Assembly (NCBI GenBank): GCA_014904845.1
Contig: MU119335.1
Span: forward strand, 1 to 64,000
DNA from: Acephala macrosclerotiorum
Lineage: Eukaryota > Ascomycota > Leotiomycetes > Helotiales > Mollisiaceae
Length of the DNA: 64,000 bases
Direction: 5' to 3'
Shown here: in pieces, positions 59,445 through 64,000 of the stretch
Layout of the letters: the number at the start of each line of letters is the position of its first letter
How positions within the stretch are numbered: position 1 is the stretch's first letter
Notes under the pieces: generated by a model
What the model saw: the letters and a program-made list of their open reading frames with translations, nothing else
Told to the model about the DNA's origin: nothing
Database searches by the model: none
Program-made: the position numbers and the translations under genes

Positions 59445-61000
59445 CTATTGCAGGAATCTCTCTACAAGAGCTGCTCCAACTCCGAGAAATGCAACATTTT
59501 GCCATGGTATGGCAGTCCTTATTGGCGCAAGCGCACTTGAGGTGGCTTGAACAACTTTCCCATTAGTACCACAATTCGAGCCAAAACAGGCACCCTGGCT
59601 CGATGTCGCAGCTGCAGCTGTACCTGTCGGCGAACCCGTGATCAAAAATCCCTGCTGGTCGTAGCTCTTCGCAATGCTTTGGTAGCCAGCTGTGAATGTA
59701 TAAGTGGTGAGAAAACCACGATTATCGTATCCGGTACTATATTCAAGGCTAGCGGCCGAAGGCAGCGATGATGGCGAGGGTGATTGGACTAGTGAGGAGT
59801 AGAGGGTTGATGCTGGTAATGTCTGGGATTTGTTAGTATTTTCTCGAAGAACCAGGAAACGGGATATATATATAAGGAGGGACATACGTACTGCCGCAGA
59901 ACTTGCAGGCACGATTTTTCCGGAGGAAGTGATGATCCATCCGCTGGGAATTCCGGCGGTGGAGGTGACAGCTTGAGTTGCAGTGGATAGAGTTGTTGAA
60001 GCTACCCATGGCCATCCGGTCAGCGTGGAAGTTGAGCCGTGGGTATCTCCAAGTCCGGCTGGAATAGAAGGTGAGGCAGATGTCACTGCTGGTACATCTG
60101 CCGTCGCTACTGAACTCGCCGCCCCACCAGAGTTTCCGTTTACTGTTCCACCAACTGCTTGGATTGATTCCCAGGAGCCGCTGGTATCACCATATTTGTA
60201 TTGAGTTCCAGTTGAATAGTCGGTAACTGCGATTGACTGTACAGTCATTGTGAAAGGACCCTTAGAGTAATCGGTTGGTCCGCGAGCCCAAGCAATGGTC
60301 CCGGCAGCATTCGAAGAATCACCTCCAGACCAGCAGCCAAACTTGACTTGCATAGGCGTCTGCGGGTATTGATTCGTGTCGGCCGTGGCAGGTGTCAAGA
60401 CTCGAACAACTGTGCTTCCGACTGACCACGTGATTTGCTCGGCGGTCCACTCGACAGTGTAGGTGATGAATTCGTTCTGGTTGTTCGCAGCGGGATTGAA
60501 AGCTCCACGGTTGTATGTTGTAACATCCCCCTTTCCGAAGTAATTGGTCTGAACCTCTGTGCCATCCGCTCCCAGCCATTCCATGTCGATTTCGTCGAGG
60601 TCGTCGGATTGCAACACCAGCGTACTGACAATTCCTGCGCCAGGAGCAGCCTTCATTGTGATCTGCACCTTGCCAAACATGATGTAGAACACACTCGCGA
60701 GTTGGGGTGCATCGCCTGATTTCGCAACTGTGAAATGGACGCCGCTCGAGTCGTAGGTGGGGGATCCGGACGCCGTGAAGGAATTGACTGAGCCTTTTGT
60801 GAAGTCGACATTGATTGCCTTGCCCAGGGCGGTGTCTGCGGGGCAGCCAGCTATGGTTTGTTAGCAATTGGGACCTCGGATCAGGAGTTGGGAAACTTAC
60901 TCGAGTAGAGGGGATTGCATGACGAGTACGTTTGCGCTGTGGCATACTGACAGGATAGCAATGCTACCGCTGCCCATGCGAATACTGTCCTTGAAATCAT
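59445..61000 (-). CDS. CRH-type chitin-glucan transglycosylase, GPI-anchored (GH16)
   Basis: Cell-wall enzyme linking chitin to beta-glucan. Exons 61000-60901, 60850-59892 and 59822-59445 give 478 aa. The signal peptide is MISRTVFAWAAVALLSCQYATA. GH16 features are YIMFGKVQITMKAAPGAGIV, the catalytic DEIDMEWLG (Glu-x-Asp-x-x-Glu pattern) and GTEVQTNYFGKG. TYTVEWTAEQITWSVG and WARGPTDYSKGPFTMTVQSI follow. After about residue 280 comes a Ser/Thr-rich linker, then a Cys-containing FGSNCGTNGK and a hydrophobic tail (NVAFLGVGAALVERFLQ), as for a GPI signal. No chitin-binding module is present, so it is Crh1-like rather than Utr2-like. The last intron (69 nt) has no stop and is a multiple of three. 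Confidence 0.93.
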
Positions 61001-62761
61001 TATGTAGAGGGATGTGTAAATGTACAGAGAAAAGAAATTCGCGAAGACACGCAAAGAAGTAGGAAGATTTCGATCAGTCCACTCTGGATGAGATCGAGAT
61101 CAAGCTTGGAAGAGGACGCGGACAGAACTGGGGAGGCTCGGATGATGCTTGTATAGTACAAGTAGAAGGTGATATCGGTGAGGGATGCTTTGATGGAAAT
61201 GCAGGTGGGAAAGATGCTGGCATATGCAGCTACTAAGAGAGCTTTAAAAACCTGCAGAAGATTAAGTCTTCCAGCCACGCGATTGCGGCGGTCGACGTCA
61301 GCAAGAGTGTGTCAGTACAGGGGACAGGCCACCATAGCAAGAATTGTGGGATGAATTATCGTATCCTCGTATTGAAAAAGAAGAGGCTGAAGAGGTTGGG
61401 CTCTGCTTGGTTGTCACCTTCACCGTCACATCTCGGGAGAAAAACAGGAGGTTGGGCGCTAAGCTTAAATTGGGTTGGCATCTTCTCTAGCGGAGCGGAG
61501 CAGCGAGCGGAAGGCTTCCTCACATCCTTGGCGACACATCGCGAAGACCCTCATTCAAATCTATTACAATTAGGAGGGACCACTTTCTTTTTTCTTTTTC
61601 CTTGCCTTTTTCCTGGACATACAAAGTCTCCCTTGACTGCGCTCTGGAACTGCTGTTCAACCTGTCTCATGAAACCTTCTGCGCTGGCTGGCCGCCTTAC
61701 TAACTGCAAACGCGTGTGGCTTCTCCACGTCCAGAGACCAGACCTAGACTTTGGACTAGACGATCATCTGATCGAATCATCGACTGTACAGACTCTGGGA
61801 CGCTACTACTGGATCCTTTGCATCAGAGGTACAGCATCCAGACCGTGGACGAGTAATTTAGGGTCATAATATACAGAGAACCGCCGCATCCTGAAGTGCG
61901 CAACAGAAGAGCTTCAGCTTGACCGGATTCCAAATTGAATGCACGGTGCGCATCAACCACTAGCCGGTTAAGCGGTGCTGACGATCTTGGTAGGATCGTT
62001 TAATCGTTTGATCGTTTGCATAGACGACGATGAGGGGTGCCACAGCCGTGTGATGTGCGAGGTTGAGAGGGTTTCAGCAACCGTGTGCGGGAGAGTCGGG
62101 CCCAACCTGGCTGCCGCTCATATTGCAGCTGGATGTCAAGATGCAAGACGTATCCGATTTGATGTGGTAGTAGGGTCCGATCTTTGGTGTATGAGCTAGA
62201 CGGATCTCCATCCAGAGCAGAGTCAAATTGCTAACCAGTGCACTGTGTCCCCCTGCGGTCTCTGCTATACACGAGTCGAGGTGAGAGCCGAATAATCGAG
62301 AGCCTTATGGTGACAAGCTGCTGGTAGGTTCACGATGTTGAATGTTTGTTTGTTAGAGGTCTCGTACAAGGCCGAAGTAGTGCCAATATTCGATTACCCA
62401 AGTGTATTCAGCCATCAACACCATTTCGAATTCACATCCCGTCCCATACCCAGATTCGTAATCCCGCTTCTCTCCTCATTCTCGCCGTGCCCAATGCCCA
62501 ATGCCCAGTGCCCATGACACAAACAGCATTCCATGCTGGTGGTCCTCGATTCATCTTCCGTTTGATATCAGGCGAACGTGCTAGACCGGTTAGCGAAGTC
62601 CATGACATCTCAAGCCTCACCCTCACCTCCCGCTATCCCCGTGCAGAATCAACAACCACAACCCACCAATCCCATCGTTCACATCCTAATTGTGATCGCT
62701 ATCGCATTCTACTCCCCTCCCCGCCATCCTATGGCCGACTCCTAGCTGAGCAATTTGGTCA
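61001..62761. other. Divergent intergenic region, CRH / adenylate cyclase
   Basis: 1.76 kb. No supported gene. A 7-bp repeat (GCCCAAT, four near-copies) lies at 62489-62515. CT/CCA-rich sequence from about 62440 to 62750 fits a long leader of the adenylate cyclase gene. Confidence 0.5.
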
Positions 62762-64000
62762 ATGATGACCAGGAAAGATGCTGCTGCTCGCAACAGCTCT
62801 GCGACGAGCTCGAGCACCGATAGCTGGAAGTCGACCGATACCATCAGAGGACCAGCCTCGCTCTTCCGCAACCCGTCGCGACGCGGGTCTCCAATGACTG
62901 TGAAGACGGATGGCAGAAACAAGTGAGACCTCATCTTCCCTAGAACTCTGTCTCGTCGAGTTCCCGTCGTTCTCGAAGGAAGCTTTGAACATGTTCTTTG
63001 ACTAACGGCTGCTTGCATTCGCGCTGCTCCCAGGCCCGAGACAGATCCTCAAGTTTCGCCCACCACTGCTGCACCACGAACGGCCATATCCCCGTCGTCG
63101 TCGTCTCCAAATGTATCCCCTCGGGACCATAGAATGGCCGACTTTGGCAACTACCGACGCGATCTTGCAGTGCTGGAAACATCGAGTGGGCGAATACCCC
63201 AGATCCAGCACAACCCCCCAACTGCGTTGGGATCTCCAAATCAGATTGCGCCTTGGATGTCAACAAACGGAGCACTAGCCTCTCCCCAGAGCGCATTTGG
63301 CACCAGTTTTTACAATGACTCGAGCGACAACTTATCGCAGGCCTCGCAGCTGTCGCCGGGGTTCAGGCCCGGGACTGGACTTACAGGAAATACAAATGCG
63401 AGCGACTCCCCAGCAGATCCGTATTTTGGGGATGAAAGACGGCCATCTGTTGCTAGTGTAACGACTGCGAGTAGTCAAGGTTCGAAGTCAAGTGTCAATC
63501 GGACAGGAATCCATAAGAAGCTACAAACTTTCTTTGGGGAGGACTTTCCTGGTAGAGATGCATCCGACACGAGCCTTCCTTCTGGGAAGGACCGATCGCA
63601 CTCTTTCGCCCGAAGTCATCGAGACCGCAATCATTCATCTGCCACCGACCAAACACAGAGAGATACATCGCCAGCGCCCTCAAGACCCCGGACGCCAGTT
63701 CCTTCGAGTGATGTGGTGCCGTTCCTATATCAAGATTCGCAGGTCAGTGATTCTATACATATAATTGTAATGCGAGCGGATGCGCTGGTCATGGCCTTAG
63801 TCGGAGATGTTTAAGAGGATTATGATTGGTGAATTGGAGGACGAGAATTCGCAGATTTACTTGTAGATTTCTGGTAATATGCTGACTTGATAAAGGACAT
63901 ATCGAAATACGGCGAGGCTCCTGTCCGCGAGAAACTGTCTGGCCCTGATAAGGATCGCTATATGAACGAGAACTCCCAAAATCCGCCGAAGACTTCCTCA
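62762..64000 (+). CDS. CYR1: Adenylate cyclase, N-terminal part (runs off window)
   Basis: Ras- and Galpha-regulated enzyme making cAMP. Exons 62762-62922, 63034-63742 and 63896-64000+ cover about 325 residues, all disordered. The N-terminus MMTRKDAAARNSSATSSSTD, then SWKST, and the blocks ADFGNYRRDLAVLE, SFYNDSSDNLSQASQLSPGF, RRPSVASVTTASSQGSKS, KKLQTFFGEDFPGRDASDTS and PSRPRTPVPSSDVVPFLYQD match the conserved pre-Ras-association region of filamentous fungal adenylate cyclases. The third exon adds DISKYGEAPVREKLSGPDKD. The intron at 63743-63895 is 153 nt, long for this window, so its boundaries need transcripts. The leucine-rich repeats, PP2C-like and cyclase domains lie outside the window. 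Ser/Arg sites such as RRPS may be PKA targets, giving feedback; that is inference. Confidence 0.85.

Noticed and set aside
63743..63895. Reading adenylate cyclase straight through to the ORF end at 63814
   Set aside because: The conserved order VVPFLYQD...DI(S/A)(K/R)YGEAPVR requires removal of 153 nt; reading through ends at a stop.

Overview
This window is nuclear DNA from a filamentous ascomycete (Pezizomycotina). Genes are split by short GT-AG introns, mostly about 45-70 nt, with CTNAC-type branch sequences. The gene set is typical of that group: HET-domain remnants, a 2EXR protein, CreB, CRH transglycosylase, PP2A methylesterase and a fungal adenylate cyclase. The style of the C2H2 and 2EXR families makes Leotiomycetes/Helotiales my best guess, but that placement is inference. 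I rebuilt exon structures by hand from splice signals, frame continuity and family motifs.

Layout. 1-3.3 kb: a MULE-type transposase relic on the minus strand, riddled with in-frame stops. 3.4-7.7 kb: RFC2 clamp-loader subunit, a predicted GPI-anchored secreted protein and a 78-residue Cys-rich-tail protein. 8.4-14.3 kb: an accessory, decayed block with AT-rich patches, a TA-flanked miniature inverted-repeat element, a nearly full-length HET gene stopped three times without any frameshift, a second HET scrap, a 65-bp tandem duplication and a broken single-pass membrane protein. 15-19 kb: PPE1, a 249-bp MITE-like element and a DUF2417 membrane protein. 19-28 kb: gene-poor, with a C2H2 protein interrupted by one stop and a third MITE-like element.

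28-48 kb is dense housekeeping sequence: Tls1/Hep59-like protein, a 2EXR protein, ALG12 and YOS1 (divergent pair), CreB deubiquitinase, a GPH/SUT-type sugar transporter, dynactin p50 and RTC4 (divergent pair). At 49.8-50.0 kb, on the minus strand, lies the most unusual object in the window. It is a tRNA-Lys(CUU) gene whose 73-nt consensus is restored exactly only if a 9-nt canonical tRNA intron and two 53-nt GT...CTNAY...AG segments are removed; one of those two splits box B. It has a TATA-like sequence upstream and an 11-T Pol III terminator downstream. 51-64 kb holds an ARO8-type aminotransferase, a large RING-H2 protein, a CRH-type cell-wall transglycosylase and the 5' part of adenylate cyclase, which runs off the right edge.

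Functional themes are glycosylation and secretion (ALG12, YOS1), cell wall (CRH), carbon regulation (CreB, sugar transporter, adenylate cyclase), PP2A control (PPE1), and DNA replication and telomere maintenance (RFC2, Tls1-like, RTC4). These are unlinked housekeeping genes, not a cluster.
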